Shown: positions 39,153-51,666 of the stretch, in pieces | Layout of the letters: each line of letters starts with the position of its first letter | Numbering within the stretch: position 1 is the first letter of the stretch | Origin: Fundidesulfovibrio magnetotacticus | GTDB taxonomy: Bacteria; Desulfobacterota; Desulfovibrionia; Desulfovibrionales; Desulfovibrionaceae | Assembly (NCBI RefSeq): GCF_013019105.1 | Contig: NZ_BLTE01000015.1 | Coordinates: 1-64,000, forward strand | Direction: 5' to 3' | DNA length: 64,000 bases | The notes under the pieces: generated by a model | What the model was told of the DNA's origin: nothing | The model's database searches: none | Seen by the model: the letters and a program-made list of their open reading frames with translations, nothing else | Made by a program: the position numbers and the translations under genes

Positions 39153-39189
39153 GGGCCAGCGCCCGGTATGCCGCACCGGGCGCTGGCCC
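39153..39189 (-). promoter_or_regulatory. Perfect 14-bp hairpin in the rny leader
   Basis: GGGCCAGCGCCCGG (39153-39166) pairs fully with 39176-39189 around a nine-base loop. No U-tract follows on the minus strand (GTGACACAA), so it is not a terminator for upstream genes. It ends 24 bases before the rny start, leaving the ribosome-binding site free. Confidence 0.6.
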
Positions 39190-39195
39190 GGAACG

Positions 39196-39219
39196 CGAAA
39201 ACAAGTCCGCCGAAGGCGG
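39196..39219 (-). terminator. Probable terminator downstream of the 6S RNA
   Basis: On the minus strand the stem CCGCC-TTC-GGCGG (39207-39219) is followed by ACTTGTTTTCG. It lies about 80 bases past the 3' end of the 6S core and before the rny leader hairpin. The stem is short, so efficiency is uncertain. Confidence 0.5.
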
Positions 39220-39296
39220 TGCAGGGAACAGTGAAGACGGACGCGGCAGGCGCACGGTGGGAGCGGGGCTCCCCAAGACTGAGGATGGCCGGGGGA

Positions 39297-39471
39297 CCCC
39301 GGAGAGCCGTGTCGACGATCAGTTTTGAACCTTGCTTACGCAAGGTGGGCGACACTGGACGGCTTTAAGGCCACCCGCTCAAGGCGGGTCCGCACACCAG
39401 CCGTCTCGGAGCGTCACCCTTTTCAGGAGTATCGGCTCAGAAACCGATCGACGATCACGCGCACTCCAGGG
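39297..39471 (-). ncRNA. ssrS: 6S RNA
   Basis: About 175 nt that line up with the E. coli 6S RNA as I remember it. Shared blocks in order are CTGAGCCGATA, a GACGCTCCGAG/GGCTGGTG region, GGCCTTAAAGCC (E. coli has AAGCCTTAAAACTG), and CACCTTGCGTAAGCAAGG before TTCAAAACTG. The ends pair: CCCTGGAG (39471-39464) with CTCTCCGGGG, then a second stem of about nine pairs (UCG..CGAUC with GAUCG..CGA). 6S RNA mimics an open promoter and sequesters the housekeeping RNA polymerase in stationary phase. The position just after zapA is the classical one for ssrS. Confidence 0.87.
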
Positions 39472-39493
39472 AAGTATCGTCATAACGCCGGGA

Positions 39494-39763
39494 TCATTCC
39501 GGCGGTTTTATCCTTTTCAGAATCCTGTCGAGCTTGCTTTCCATCTCGGACAGTTTCTGGTTGGCCATCAGCAGATCGTCCGCGAGGCCCAGGGCCACGA
39601 ACGTCAGCAGCTTCTCCTTGCTCAGATTCTTTCCACCCGGATTGAGCAGCCTGTAGCGTTCTTCCACCAATGCCTTGGCTGTCTCCACGCGGTCCGGTTC
39701 CGCGTCGGTCTTGAATGAGAGTTCAAGCCCGAGAATGACCTTGCTGTAGCTTGGCATCGGCAT
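39494..39763 (-). CDS. zapA: Cell division protein ZapA
   Basis: An 89-residue ZapA. It has the N-terminal beta strand KVILGLELSFKTDAE, then VETAKALVEERYRLLNPG, and a C-terminal coiled coil (LLMANQKLSEMESKLDRILKRI). ZapA bundles FtsZ at midcell. It starts five bases after the zapB-like stop. Its 3' end overlaps the probable ssrS promoter region. Confidence 0.9.
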   Translation of the reverse strand: MPMPSYSKVILGLELSFKTDAEPDRVETAKALVEERYRLLNPGGKNLSKEKLLTFVALGLADDLLMANQKLSEMESKLDRILKRIKPPE

Positions 39764-39768
39764 TCAAT

Positions 39769-39978
39769 TCAGATCGGCTCCTCTTGCAACTTCTTCAAGA
39801 GCTGATCCACCCGGGACAACACGGCGTCCTTCTTCTGGCGTTCCAGGTCCAGGGCCTCTTTCATCGAGGCATTCTCCTGTTCCATGGCCGCCTTCAAGGT
39901 CCTGTTTTCTTCTTCCAACGCCTTGAGGCGATTCACCAGTTGCGCGATGCGCTCTTCCAAGGTGTCGATGATGTCCAT
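39769..39978 (-). CDS. zapB: ZapB-like coiled-coil division protein
   Basis: A 69-residue protein, almost wholly coiled coil (MDIIDTLEERIAQLVNRL, LEEENRTLKAAMEQEN), the size and heptad pattern of ZapB, which bridges ZapA and the chromosome. Adjacency to zapA supports the call more than sequence identity does. AGGAG precedes the ATG. Confidence 0.75.
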   Translation of the reverse strand: MDIIDTLEERIAQLVNRLKALEEENRTLKAAMEQENASMKEALDLERQKKDAVLSRVDQLLKKLQEEPI

Positions 39979-39990
39979 ATGCTAACTCCT

Positions 39991-40021
39991 ACCCGGTTTG
40001 ACAGGTGAAATCAAGCCGGGT
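39991..40021. repeat. Inverted repeat across the glmU stop codon
   Basis: ACCCGGTTTGA (39991-40001) pairs with TCAAGCCGGGT (40011-40021) with one mismatch and a nine-base loop. TTTTT follows on the plus strand. On the minus strand it ends just before the AGGAG of zapB. It could act as an antisense-strand terminator or an RNA element between glmU and zapB. Confidence 0.5.
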
Positions 40022-41387
40022 TTTTCCTGCGCTCACGAACGATCTGCTTGCCGCGCGCGATGGCCAGAGCCCCGGGCGGCACCTCCTTGGTGATCACCGA
40101 GCCCGCGCCCACCAGCGCCTCGTCGCCAACCGTCACGGGGGCAACCAACGCCGTGTTGGAGCCGATGAACGCCTTCGCGCCGATGCGCGTCACGTGCTTG
40201 TTCACTCCATCGTAGTTGCACGTGATGGTTCCGGCCCCGATGTTGGCCCCGGCGCCGATGAACGCGTCGCCAAGGTACGACAGATGCCCCGCCTTGGCCC
40301 CTGGGCCAAGCACGGATTTCTTCATCTCCACGAAGTTCCCCACGCGGGCGTCGTCCTCCAGCACCGCGCCGGGACGAAGCCGCGCGAAAGGTCCGGCATG
40401 GCACCCCACGCCCAGCACCGCCCGTTCCAGGTGCGAGAACGAATGCACCACGGAGCGCACGCCCAGTTGGCTGTCCTTCACCACGCAGCCCGACTCCACC
40501 ACCGCGCCGGGCTCCAGCAACGTGTCGCCAAGCAGTTCGCACGGTCCGCAGACCTCGCATCCAGGCGCGATGCGCACGCGCGGGCCGACGCGCACGCTCC
40601 CGGCCTGACGGATCACCACGCCGGAGTCGATCAGCCCATCCACGATGCGAACCCGCAGGCTTTCCTCTGCCGCCAGCAATTCCCTGGCGTTGTTGATGCC
40701 CAGAAGGTTTTCATCCCGGCCCCGGCTCAGGGCGGAAACCTTTCCCCCGGCGCGAGCCACCAGCTCCGCCAGGTCCGTGATGTAGAATTCACCGCCCTTG
40801 TTGGCATTGGTAAGCCCGTGCAGCACCTTGTCAACGGCCGACACCCGCAAGAGGTAGATGCCCGCGTTGATCTCTCCCGTCGGTCGCCCGTGGGCAGATG
40901 GGTCGAAATCTTTGGCCTCCACGATGCACGCGCCCCCGGAGGCGTCGCGCACCACGCGGCCGTATGCGCCGGGGTCGTCCAGCTCGATGGTCAGAAACGC
41001 CAGGTCCACGCCTGCGGAAAGGCCGTCTTCGACGAAGGCCGCCAGGTCTTGCCCGGACGCCAACGGAACGTCGCCGTTGACCACCAGCACGTAGTCCTCG
41101 CCGGAGGCCAGAATTGCGGACCACGCGCACTGCAGGGCATGACCCGTTCCCAGCTGCTGCTCCTGGAGCACGAACCTTCCGTCGTATCCGGGGTAGGCCT
41201 TGCGCACCTTCTCGGCGCCAAACCCCACCACAACGCGCACCCTCTCGCCGAACACCGGTTCCAGGCCACCCAGCACGAACCCGAGCATGGGCTCCCCCAG
41301 CAGCGTGCGCAGCACTTTGGGGTCTTCGGAATACATCCTCGTGCCCTTGCCCGCCGCCAAGACCAACGCGCTGACCTTCTCTTTCAT
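40011..41387 (-). CDS. glmU: Bifunctional GlcN-1-P acetyltransferase / GlcNAc-1-P uridyltransferase
   Basis: 458 residues, typical GlmU length. The N-terminal pyrophosphorylase has LVLAAGKGTRM, QLGTGHALQCAW, and VVNGDVPL. The C-terminal left-handed beta-helix has hexapeptide repeats (VRVGPRVRIAPGCEVCG, FVEMKKSVLGPGAKAGHLSYLGDA) and the acetyl-CoA site NIGAGTITCNYDG. It makes UDP-GlcNAc for peptidoglycan and lipid A. The ATG at 41387 has GAGGC ahead; an upstream in-frame ATG adds 15 unrelated residues. It heads the glmU-zapB-zapA run. Confidence 0.96.
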   Translation of the reverse strand: MKEKVSALVLAAGKGTRMYSEDPKVLRTLLGEPMLGFVLGGLEPVFGERVRVVVGFGAEKVRKAYPGYDGRFVLQEQQLGTGHALQCAWSAILASGEDYVLVVNGDVPLASGQDLAAFVEDGLSAGVDLAFLTIELDDPGAYGRVVRDASGGACIVEAKDFDPSAHGRPTGEINAGIYLLRVSAVDKVLHGLTNANKGGEFYITDLAELVARAGGKVSALSRGRDENLLGINNARELLAAEESLRVRIVDGLIDSGVVIRQAGSVRVGPRVRIAPGCEVCGPCELLGDTLLEPGAVVESGCVVKDSQLGVRSVVHSFSHLERAVLGVGCHAGPFARLRPGAVLEDDARVGNFVEMKKSVLGPGAKAGHLSYLGDAFIGAGANIGAGTITCNYDGVNKHVTRIGAKAFIGSNTALVAPVTVGDEALVGAGSVITKEVPPGALAIARGKQIVRERRKNPA

Positions 41388-41727
41388 GGATGCCTCGTTT
41401 TCAGTGTGAACAATTCCGTGTGGATTTGGCACAGGCAGGGCGGCTTTTCAAGGGGACTGACGCATCCGCCGGCGCGCCGCTGGCATGACCGACGATGAAC
41501 GATCGGACGCGGTGTCTCGTAGATGAAGAAACAATCGATCAAAGAGCAGACGCCCAGGATGGCCCGAACAAGCCATTTCAGGCAGTGACTGCTCGATGGA
41601 ACGCACAGCACGCGTCATCCGCATCGAGAAGAACCATCGTCGCCCAGACGTTTCCGGTTTGCCGCAAAGGAAAGGGCGGCGGACTTTCGTCCGCCGCCCT
41701 CAAGTGCGGTCTGGGTCGCAGCGCGTT
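41388..41727. other. Spacer between glmU and atpC
   Basis: 340 bases without a gene I can support. It must carry the glmU promoter and holds the ATP synthase operon terminator at 41674. Short frames on either strand (75-80 codons) lack ribosome-binding sites. Confidence 0.5.
41674..41699 (-). terminator. Terminator of the ATP synthase operon
   Basis: An 11-bp perfect stem, GGGCGGCGGAC with its complement, loop TTTC, followed on the minus strand by TTTCCTTTG. It lies 28 bases past the atpC stop. Confidence 0.88.
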
Positions 41728-42159
41728 TTAGGCGCGGCTGCTGGTGCCTGCGGACTGGGCTGCGGTACGGCAGCTCATGCGGGCCATGGCGCGCTGGAGT
41801 GCAGCGGTGGCCCTGGCGTTGTCCAAGGCTTCTTGTTGTTTGGTGATGCGCTGGCGCGCGCGCTCTTCAGCGCGGCGGGCGCGTTCCATATCGATCTCTT
41901 CGGCCCGTTCGGCCACTTCGGCCAGGACAGTCACCTTATCGCCGCTGACTTCGGCAAACCCGCCGGAGACGAAGACGTAGTAGGTCTTGCCGCCGACGTT
42001 GTAGTGCAGGTTGCCGATGCCCAGAGCGGAGAGGAAGGGAACGTGGCCGGGCAGCACGCCGAACTCGCCGAGCACGCCGGGCGCTCCGACGTATTCCACG
42101 TCGGAGGACACGACCAACCGGTCAGGCGTGACGATTTCCAGGCGGAGTTCCTTGGCCAT
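41728..42159 (-). CDS. atpC: ATP synthase epsilon subunit
   Basis: A 143-residue central-stalk subunit. It has an N-terminal beta sandwich ([40 protein letters not shown]) and a C-terminal helical pair ([20 protein letters not shown]) that can inhibit rotation. The Ser/Thr/Ala-rich tail is slightly longer than usual. Last gene of the operon. Confidence 0.95.
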   Translation of the reverse strand: MAKELRLEIVTPDRLVVSSDVEYVGAPGVLGEFGVLPGHVPFLSALGIGNLHYNVGGKTYYVFVSGGFAEVSGDKVTVLAEVAERAEEIDMERARRAEERARQRITKQQEALDNARATAALQRAMARMSCRTAAQSAGTSSRA

Positions 42160-42165
42160 GATGCC

Positions 42166-43584
<1,419 letters not shown>

Positions 43585-44463
43585 TTATCCTTTGAGCGCT
43601 TCGGTTCCGCCGACGATGTCCATCAACTCTCTGGTGATGCTCGCCTGCCTGGCCTTGTTGTAGACAAGGGTGAGCGTGCCCACCATGTCGTCGCAGTTCC
43701 TCGTGGCGTTGTCCATGGCCCGCATGCGTGCCGCATGCTCCGAGGCCGAGGTGTCCAGCATTCCGCGATAGACCTGGACGTTGACGAACCGGGGCAGAAG
43801 TTCGGCCAGAAGGCCTTCCACCGAAGGTTCGTAGAGGTACTCCTGTTTGGTCCCGGCCGCCGGGGCGTCGGACGCCTGGTCCGCGGCCATGGGCAGGATG
43901 GTCAGCTGAGTGGCCTCCTGCCTGGGGATGGAGATGAACTTGCCGAAGACCAGATTCACTTCGTCGAAGTCGCCGCGGATGTACCCGCCGATCACTTCGT
44001 TGCCCAGCTTGAGGGCCACGGAGTAGTCGAACGCACCCATCTGGTCGCCGTAGGCGGCCACGATCTCGTAGCCGGACTTGCGAACCGTGTCGCGACCCTT
44101 CTTGCCCATGCAGACGAACTTGACCGTCTTGCCCTGGGCGGCCTTTTCCTTGGCGAGCTTGATGGCCATGCTGATGAGGCTGCCGTTGAAGGAGCCGCAC
44201 AGGCCGCGGTCGGAGGTGACCAGGACGATGAGCACCGTCTTGATCTCCTCGCGGACCTCCAGGAGCGGATGGATCTTGGGATCCGCTCCGTTGGCCAGGC
44301 CGCCCAGCATCTCATAGAACTTGTCCGCGTAGGGGCGGAAGCGTTCGATGCGCGCCTGGGCGTTGCGCAGTTTGGCCGAAGCCACCATGTTCATGGCTTT
44401 GGTGATCTGCTTGGTCTTCTTGACCGCTGCGATCTTGACCTGAACGTCTTTCAGGGATGGCAT
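43585..44463 (-). CDS. atpG: ATP synthase gamma subunit
   Basis: A 292-residue central rotor shaft. The N-terminal helix has MPSLKDVQVKIAAVKKTKQI and KAMNMVASAKLRNAQ. The middle has VTSDRGLCGSFNGSLI, and the C-terminal helix SEHAARMRAMDNATRNCDDM contains the conserved contact with the beta catch loop. Length is normal. Confidence 0.97.
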   Translation of the reverse strand: MPSLKDVQVKIAAVKKTKQITKAMNMVASAKLRNAQARIERFRPYADKFYEMLGGLANGADPKIHPLLEVREEIKTVLIVLVTSDRGLCGSFNGSLISMAIKLAKEKAAQGKTVKFVCMGKKGRDTVRKSGYEIVAAYGDQMGAFDYSVALKLGNEVIGGYIRGDFDEVNLVFGKFISIPRQEATQLTILPMAADQASDAPAAGTKQEYLYEPSVEGLLAELLPRFVNVQVYRGMLDTSASEHAARMRAMDNATRNCDDMVGTLTLVYNKARQASITRELMDIVGGTEALKG

Positions 44464-44481
44464 GGTTTGTCCTCCCCTGGG

Positions 44482-46542
<2,061 letters not shown>

Positions 46543-46546
<4 letters not shown>

Positions 46547-47115
46547 TTGAGCACCACCTTGCCTAAAGCGTCGTCAACGAGCTTGTCCTGCACTTCGGCC
46601 GTGAGCTTCTTGGCCAGAAGTCCCTGGGCGGCTTCGATGATCTTGTCGGCCATCTCGACGCGCAGGGCGTCGGCGGCGGCCTTTGACTCCTGCTCGGCGG
46701 AGAGCAGCGCCTGAGACTTGATGCGCTCGGCCTGCTCCTCGGCAGCCTTCACGATGGAGGCCTTCAGCGCCTCGCCCTGGGCCTTGTAGTCACCCAGGAT
46801 CTGGGCGCGCTCGGCTTCAAGGTTCGCGATGGAGTGTTCCACATCGGCCAGACGCTTCTGGGCCGCAGCCTTGCGCTCCTCCAGATCAGCCAGCTGGTTC
46901 TCGATGGAGAGCCTGCGGCCGCCGAAAGTGCTGGCGATCTTCTTGCCCGCGACCCACCAGACCACGCCCACCACGAGAGCGAAGTTGATGCTGCGCAGGA
47001 TGAAGTTCTTCCAGTTGGGCCCTTCCGCGCCGTCCGCGGAAGCCCACGCGCACACGGCGGTCAACAGGCACACCGCCAAGGTGAAGAGTACTATCCGTGC
47101 CTTCTTCAATGCCAA
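46543..47115 (-). CDS. atpF: ATP synthase b subunit
   Basis: A 190-residue stator stalk protein. Before the usual membrane helix (FILRSINFALVVGVVWWVAGKKI, about 38-60) there is an extra hydrophobic N-terminal segment (IVLFTLAVCLLTAVCAWA) that looks like a signal peptide, a form seen in related deltaproteobacteria. The rest is a long Ala/Glu/Lys coiled coil. It pairs with the shorter b' encoded upstream. Confidence 0.93.
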
Positions 47116-47142
47116 CCTCCTTGGACCCTTTGGGGCTGCCGG

Positions 47143-47574
47143 TTACAGGGCCTTGCCCAGAATTTTCGAGGCGGCCTTCTCGGCCATGCCGGTCACCCCA
47201 GCCAGCATGGTTTCAAGGGCAGCCTTGGACTCGCCGGAGATCTTGGTGCGGGCGGCCTTGAGCTCGTCCGCAGCCTGCTTGCCAGCCGCTTCCAGGATGC
47301 CTTTCTCGGCCGAAAGACCTTCCTCGCGAAGACCGGCGCGGGTGGCGCTGGCCTGAACGCGGGCCGCTTCAAGAGCGTCCTGGTAGTTCTTGATTTTGGA
47401 TTCGGCGTTCGCCGTGAAACCGTCGATCTCGGATGCCTGGGCGGCGATCGTCCCGGCGCGCAGCTTGAGCATCCTGCGGATCGGCGCGATCAGCACCGCG
47501 TTGAGCACCACGAGGATGACCAGAAAGTTGACAACCTGCACGAAAAACCACTTGTCGAGAACAAGTATGTCCAT
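47143..47574 (-). CDS. atpF': ATP synthase b' subunit
   Basis: 143 residues. The N-terminal membrane helix (WFFVQVVNFLVILVVLNAVLIAPI) is followed by a coiled coil ending MAEKAASKILGKAL. Shorter than the other b and without the extra N-terminal segment, so a b/b' heterodimer is expected, as in photosynthetic and many deltaproteobacterial enzymes. It is the first gene of the F1 operon; a and c are not in this window. Confidence 0.92.
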   Translation of the reverse strand: MDILVLDKWFFVQVVNFLVILVVLNAVLIAPIRRMLKLRAGTIAAQASEIDGFTANAESKIKNYQDALEAARVQASATRAGLREEGLSAEKGILEAAGKQAADELKAARTKISGESKAALETMLAGVTGMAEKAASKILGKAL

Positions 47575-47885
47575 TCACCGCCCCCTAATTGTGAATTTTA
47601 GTTCAAGCCCGGAGGGTGATTACCCGATTTCCCAGGGCCTGTCCAGGGGGTTTTTCGGGAAAGACCGCGAAAACGCACGGAAATTGAGGGGATTGGGAGG
47701 GTATTGTTATGGATTTCACGAACATCGGAGGGCCGCCCTGCGAGAGCGGACAGGCTTCCTACCAAGCGGGGACGGGAGCGGCTGAAGCGCTCCCTGACAG
47801 GGCGGCGCGCGGCGTGGGCCGGATGGAATCCCCGCGCCGTCCGGCGTCGGAGCCCCGCCCCACCCTGCCGACTTGAGACCGGACG
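47575..47885. other. Spacer holding the ATP synthase promoter region
   Basis: 311 bases without a gene. A TTGAACTAAAAT stretch lies 25-40 bases ahead of atpF' on the minus strand; I cannot assign clear -35 and -10 boxes. Near the bactofilin stop a 7-bp inverted repeat (CGTCCGG..CCGGACG, about 48 bases apart) may help termination. Confidence 0.45.
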
Positions 47886-48227
47886 CTACGCGCCCTCGGC
47901 CTGGCCCGTCATGCGCACCTGGCCCTCGATCACCGCGCCCTCTTCCACGGAGAGCGCAGGGGTGACCAGCGTGCCCGTGAAGCGCGCGGTCTTGTGGAGC
48001 ACCACGCGCTGGGCCGCCGTCACCTCTCCGCTGAGGGCCCCGCCCAGCACCAGCTGGCCAACGCGGACCTGCCCGGTCACGGTGGCCTCGCGCCCCACCA
48101 CGAGCGTCCCCTCGGACTCCACTTCGCCCTCGAACACCCCGTCCACGCGCACGGTCCCGGTGAAATCGAGCCTGCCCCGGTAGGTGGTTCCCACGCCGAG
48201 AAAGGCGTTGATCTCGTCCTTGGCCAC
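47886..48227 (-). CDS. Bactofilin (polymer-forming cytoskeletal protein)
   Basis: A 113-residue protein with the bactofilin beta-helix core: INAFLGVGTTYRGRLDFTGTVRVDG, LVVGREATVTGQVRVG, and TARFTGTLVTPALSVEEGAVIEG. Bactofilins self-assemble into filaments that position cell-wall enzymes. It is last in the mreBCD-mrdA-rodA operon, 28 bp after rodA, so a role in cell shape is likely. Confidence 0.93.
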   Translation of the reverse strand: MAKDEINAFLGVGTTYRGRLDFTGTVRVDGVFEGEVESEGTLVVGREATVTGQVRVGQLVLGGALSGEVTAAQRVVLHKTARFTGTLVTPALSVEEGAVIEGQVRMTGQAEGA

Positions 48228-48255
48228 GGTAAGTCCCTCCGAAGATGCCAGCGCG

Positions 48256-49371
48256 TCAGGTCTTCTTGAAGACGAAGCGGCGCATGGAGACGTTGAGCGC
48301 GATGCCGATGAGGCAGAAGTTCACGATAGTGGCGCTGCCGCCGTAGCTGATGAACGGCAGCGGGATGCCCACTACCGGCATAATTCCCAGCACCATACCC
48401 ATATTGATGAGGATTTGCCAGAAGAAATAGAAGAATACGCCCGCCGCCAGGAAGGAGCCGAAGCGGTCCTTGGCGTCGCGCGCAACACCCGCGAGCAGCG
48501 TGAGGAACACGCAGAACATGGCCACCAGGATGATGCTTCCCACGAAGCCCCACTCCTCGGCGAACACGGCCACGGCGAAGTCGGTGTGCTTCTCGGGCAG
48601 GAAGCGCAACTGGCTCTGGGTGCCTTCCAGGAACCCCTTGCCCCACATCTGCCCGGAACCGATGGCGATCTGCGACTGGATGATGTGGTAGCCCGACCCG
48701 AGGGGGTCTCGTTCAGGATTGAACAAGGTCAGAATGCGCAGCTTTTGATAGGGTTTGAGGAAGAACCAGCCGCACGGGATAAGGGCAGGGACCGTAACCA
48801 GGAGCACCTTGAACACCCGGCCGGCCAGGCCCCGGTAGAGGATCATCCCGCACAGGAGCAACAGGATGTTCAACCCCGAGCCCAGGTCCGGCTGGACGAT
48901 GACCATGGCCGCCGGCGGCAGCACCACCGCCAGCACCGTCAGGAGCGACAGCCATCCCAGCCGCCCGGAATCCTTGGAGAGCATGAGCGCGCCCACCAGG
49001 AGCGTGGCGAACTTGGCCAGCTCGCTGGGCTGGAGGCTGAAGGCCCCGAAGTCCAGCCAGCGCTTGGCCCCGTAGACGGTCTTGCCGATCACGGGCACCA
49101 GGGCCAGGAGCACGAGGGTGACGATCATCAACGGCCAGGCCGCATGCTTGAGGTAGCGGTAGTCGAACACCGTGAGGGCCACCAGGCAGCACAGGCCCGC
49201 CAGGCCCCAGATGCACTGCTTCTGGTAGAACGGGTTGAGCGACACCCCGTCGCCGATGCGGAAGCCGCTCGCGGAATAGAGGTTCAGGACGCCCGTGCCG
49301 AAAAGCATCGCCACCATGGCCAGCAGCGGCCAGTTGATGTGCGTGAAAAGCCTGCGGTCGATGGGAGACAT
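48256..49371 (-). CDS. rodA: Rod shape-determining glycosyltransferase RodA (SEDS family)
   Basis: A 371-residue polytopic membrane protein of the SEDS peptidoglycan polymerases. Signatures are FGTGVLNLYSASGF, AKRWLDFGAFSLQPSELAKFA (the catalytic-Asp region), QPDLGSGLNILLLL, and the C-terminal GSATIVNFCLIGIALNVSMRRF. It polymerises glycan strands with PBP2, encoded three bases upstream. Confidence 0.97.
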   Translation of the reverse strand: MSPIDRRLFTHINWPLLAMVAMLFGTGVLNLYSASGFRIGDGVSLNPFYQKQCIWGLAGLCCLVALTVFDYRYLKHAAWPLMIVTLVLLALVPVIGKTVYGAKRWLDFGAFSLQPSELAKFATLLVGALMLSKDSGRLGWLSLLTVLAVVLPPAAMVIVQPDLGSGLNILLLLCGMILYRGLAGRVFKVLLVTVPALIPCGWFFLKPYQKLRILTLFNPERDPLGSGYHIIQSQIAIGSGQMWGKGFLEGTQSQLRFLPEKHTDFAVAVFAEEWGFVGSIILVAMFCVFLTLLAGVARDAKDRFGSFLAAGVFFYFFWQILINMGMVLGIMPVVGIPLPFISYGGSATIVNFCLIGIALNVSMRRFVFKKT

Positions 49372-49374
49372 GCC

Positions 49375-51216
49375 TTAGTCGCCCACTTCCGGTCTGGCGG
49401 CCTCGGCGGCCTTCTGGGCCTTGGGCATGCCGGGGGCCGGGCCGAAGAGATAGTCGTAGATGGAGCGCACGATGGGCCCTGCCGTCTCGCCGCCGTGGCC
49501 GCCGTGCTCCACCATGCAGACCACCACGTAGGTCTTGCCGTCCTTCTGGCCCCAGGTGGCGATCCAGGCGTGGTCGCGCTGCTTGTAGGCCATTTCGTGG
49601 GTCTTCTGGCGGATGTCGGCGTTGGCCAGGCGCACCACCTGGGCGGTGCCGGTCTTGCCGCCGATCACGGCGTCGGGGCGCTTAAGCTTCTGGGCCGTGC
49701 CAGCCTGGACGGTGTCCGCCATGGCGCGCACGATGAACTCGCGGTCCTTGTCGGAGAGGTTGAGCTTGGCCTGCACGTCCACGGGGTCGTCCAGGACCAG
49801 GCTGGGGCGGATGATTCTCCCGCCGTTGACCAGCGAGGCCACGAACTTGGCCAGCTGGAGGGGGGAAACCTGCACCGAGCCCTGGCCGATGGAGGCGTTG
49901 AGGGTCTCGCCCCGGGTCCAGTTCTCGCCGTAGCGGCGCTTCTTCCAGGCCGTGGAGGGGATGAGACCGCCGCGCTCGTGGGGCAGGTCGATGCCCGTGG
50001 GCGCGCCGAAGCCCGCCTGGAGGGCGTAGCGGTTGATGCGGTCGATGCCCAGGCGCTCGCCCAGCTGGTAGAAGTAGACGTCGCAGGAGTGCACCAGGGC
50101 CGAGCGCATGTCCACGGAGCCGTGGCCGCCCTTCTTCCAGCAGTGGAAGTCGTGGTCGCCCACGCGGTAGGAGCCGGAGCAGAACACGGTGTCCGTGGTC
50201 TTGATGAGGCCCTCCGAGAGGGCCGCAGCGGCCATGAGCAGCTTGAAGGTGGAGCCCGGAGGGTACACCGACTGGGCCACCCGGTTCTGGATGGGGTGCA
50301 TGGGGTCGTCGCGCAGTTCCTTCCACTTCTTGGGGGGGATGCCCAGCACGAAGAGGTTGGAGTCGTAGCTGGGCTGGCTCACCAGGGCGGCCACCTTGCC
50401 GGTGTCCGCCTCCAGGACCGCGATGGCTCCGGCCTGGCCTTCCAGCTGCTTGGCGGCCCAGGCCTGGAGCCCGGCGTCGATGGAGAGCTTGAGGTTGCCC
50501 CCGGCGCGCGGCTCCAGGAGGACGTGTTGGTCGTGCTCGCGGCCGTAGGCGTCCACCTCGATCTGCTTGAGGCCCTTTTCGCCGCGCAGGCGCTGCTCCA
50601 GAACGTATTCCAGGCCCTGCTTGCCCACGTGGTCGCCCAGGGCCAGGCGGGAGTCCTTCTCCAGGTCCTCCTCGTTGGCCTCGGCCACGTAGCCCAGCAC
50701 GTGGGCCATGAGCATCCCGTCGGGGTAGTAGCGCTTGTGGCGGATGAGGATCTCCAGCCCGGGCCAGGAGACGGCGTTGGCCTCGATCTTGGCCAGCAGC
50801 TCGTAGGAGAGGTTGGAGATGAGCACCAGCGGCTCGAAGGGCTTGGAGCGCTTCTTGCCCCGGATGTAGGTGTCCAGGAGCACCTGGTAGTCCAGGCCGG
50901 TCCACTCGGCCACCTTGCGCAGGGTGCCCTGCACGTCCTCGCAGTCTTCCCGGATGAGGCCCAGGGCGAAGCTCGGCTCGTTGACGGCCAGGGCCTTGCC
51001 GTTGCGGTCCAGGATCATGCCCCGGGCCGCGATGATGGAGGCCTGGCGCATCTGGTTTTCGCGGGCCAGGTCGGAAAAGTGCTCGCCCCTGTGCACCTGC
51101 AGGTACCACAGGCGCAGGGTGAACAGGCAGAACAGGCCCAGCACCAGGGCCTGGAGCAGGATCAGCCCGCCACGCGGCGTCTGCTGTCCGGAATCCGACT
51201 CATACGTCTTTGGCAT
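49375..51216 (-). CDS. mrdA: Penicillin-binding protein 2
   Basis: A 613-residue transpeptidase with one N-terminal membrane helix (LILLQALVLGLFCLFTLRLW). The catalytic Ser is in YPPGSTFKLLMA (SxxK, about 318), followed by the HSCDVYFYQLG motif (SxN position as SxD) and VIGGKTGTAQVV (KTG). It crosslinks peptidoglycan during elongation. Its start overlaps the end of the mreD-like gene by 17 bp. Confidence 0.97.
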   Translation of the reverse strand: MPKTYESDSGQQTPRGGLILLQALVLGLFCLFTLRLWYLQVHRGEHFSDLARENQMRQASIIAARGMILDRNGKALAVNEPSFALGLIREDCEDVQGTLRKVAEWTGLDYQVLLDTYIRGKKRSKPFEPLVLISNLSYELLAKIEANAVSWPGLEILIRHKRYYPDGMLMAHVLGYVAEANEEDLEKDSRLALGDHVGKQGLEYVLEQRLRGEKGLKQIEVDAYGREHDQHVLLEPRAGGNLKLSIDAGLQAWAAKQLEGQAGAIAVLEADTGKVAALVSQPSYDSNLFVLGIPPKKWKELRDDPMHPIQNRVAQSVYPPGSTFKLLMAAAALSEGLIKTTDTVFCSGSYRVGDHDFHCWKKGGHGSVDMRSALVHSCDVYFYQLGERLGIDRINRYALQAGFGAPTGIDLPHERGGLIPSTAWKKRRYGENWTRGETLNASIGQGSVQVSPLQLAKFVASLVNGGRIIRPSLVLDDPVDVQAKLNLSDKDREFIVRAMADTVQAGTAQKLKRPDAVIGGKTGTAQVVRLANADIRQKTHEMAYKQRDHAWIATWGQKDGKTYVVVCMVEHGGHGGETAGPIVRSIYDYLFGPAPGMPKAQKAAEAARPEVGD

Positions 51217-51666
51217 TGCTGGGGAGGTGGTTGTACGTGACGTAGATGAGGCCCCATTCCACGGGGAAGACCACGGCCTGGACCACCGACTCCACGAACA
51301 CCCTGCCGGGCTGCACGCGCCACTCCTGAAGGTAGGTCATGACATGCATGAGCCCGAAATGCAAAATTCCCAGGCAGGCCCCGAGGATGATCATGAACAG
51401 GAAGTTCTTGGCCTCGAAGAGCCAATGTCCGAAAAAGAACAAGGCCGCCAGCACCCCGTACCACAGCACCACGGCCCCGAAGGCCAGGGACCCGGTGCCC
51501 TCCTGGATCAGCAGCCACACGACGGCCATGCCTAGGGTGGCGCGCACCTTTTCTTCCTGAAGGCTGAGGATAAGTCCCGGGGCGAGGAAGTCCACCCCGG
51601 GCATGAAGCTCTGGAGCCAGACCCCCGCGAGGGTGAACAGGCCCCAGAAGGCGATCCGGGGGCCGT

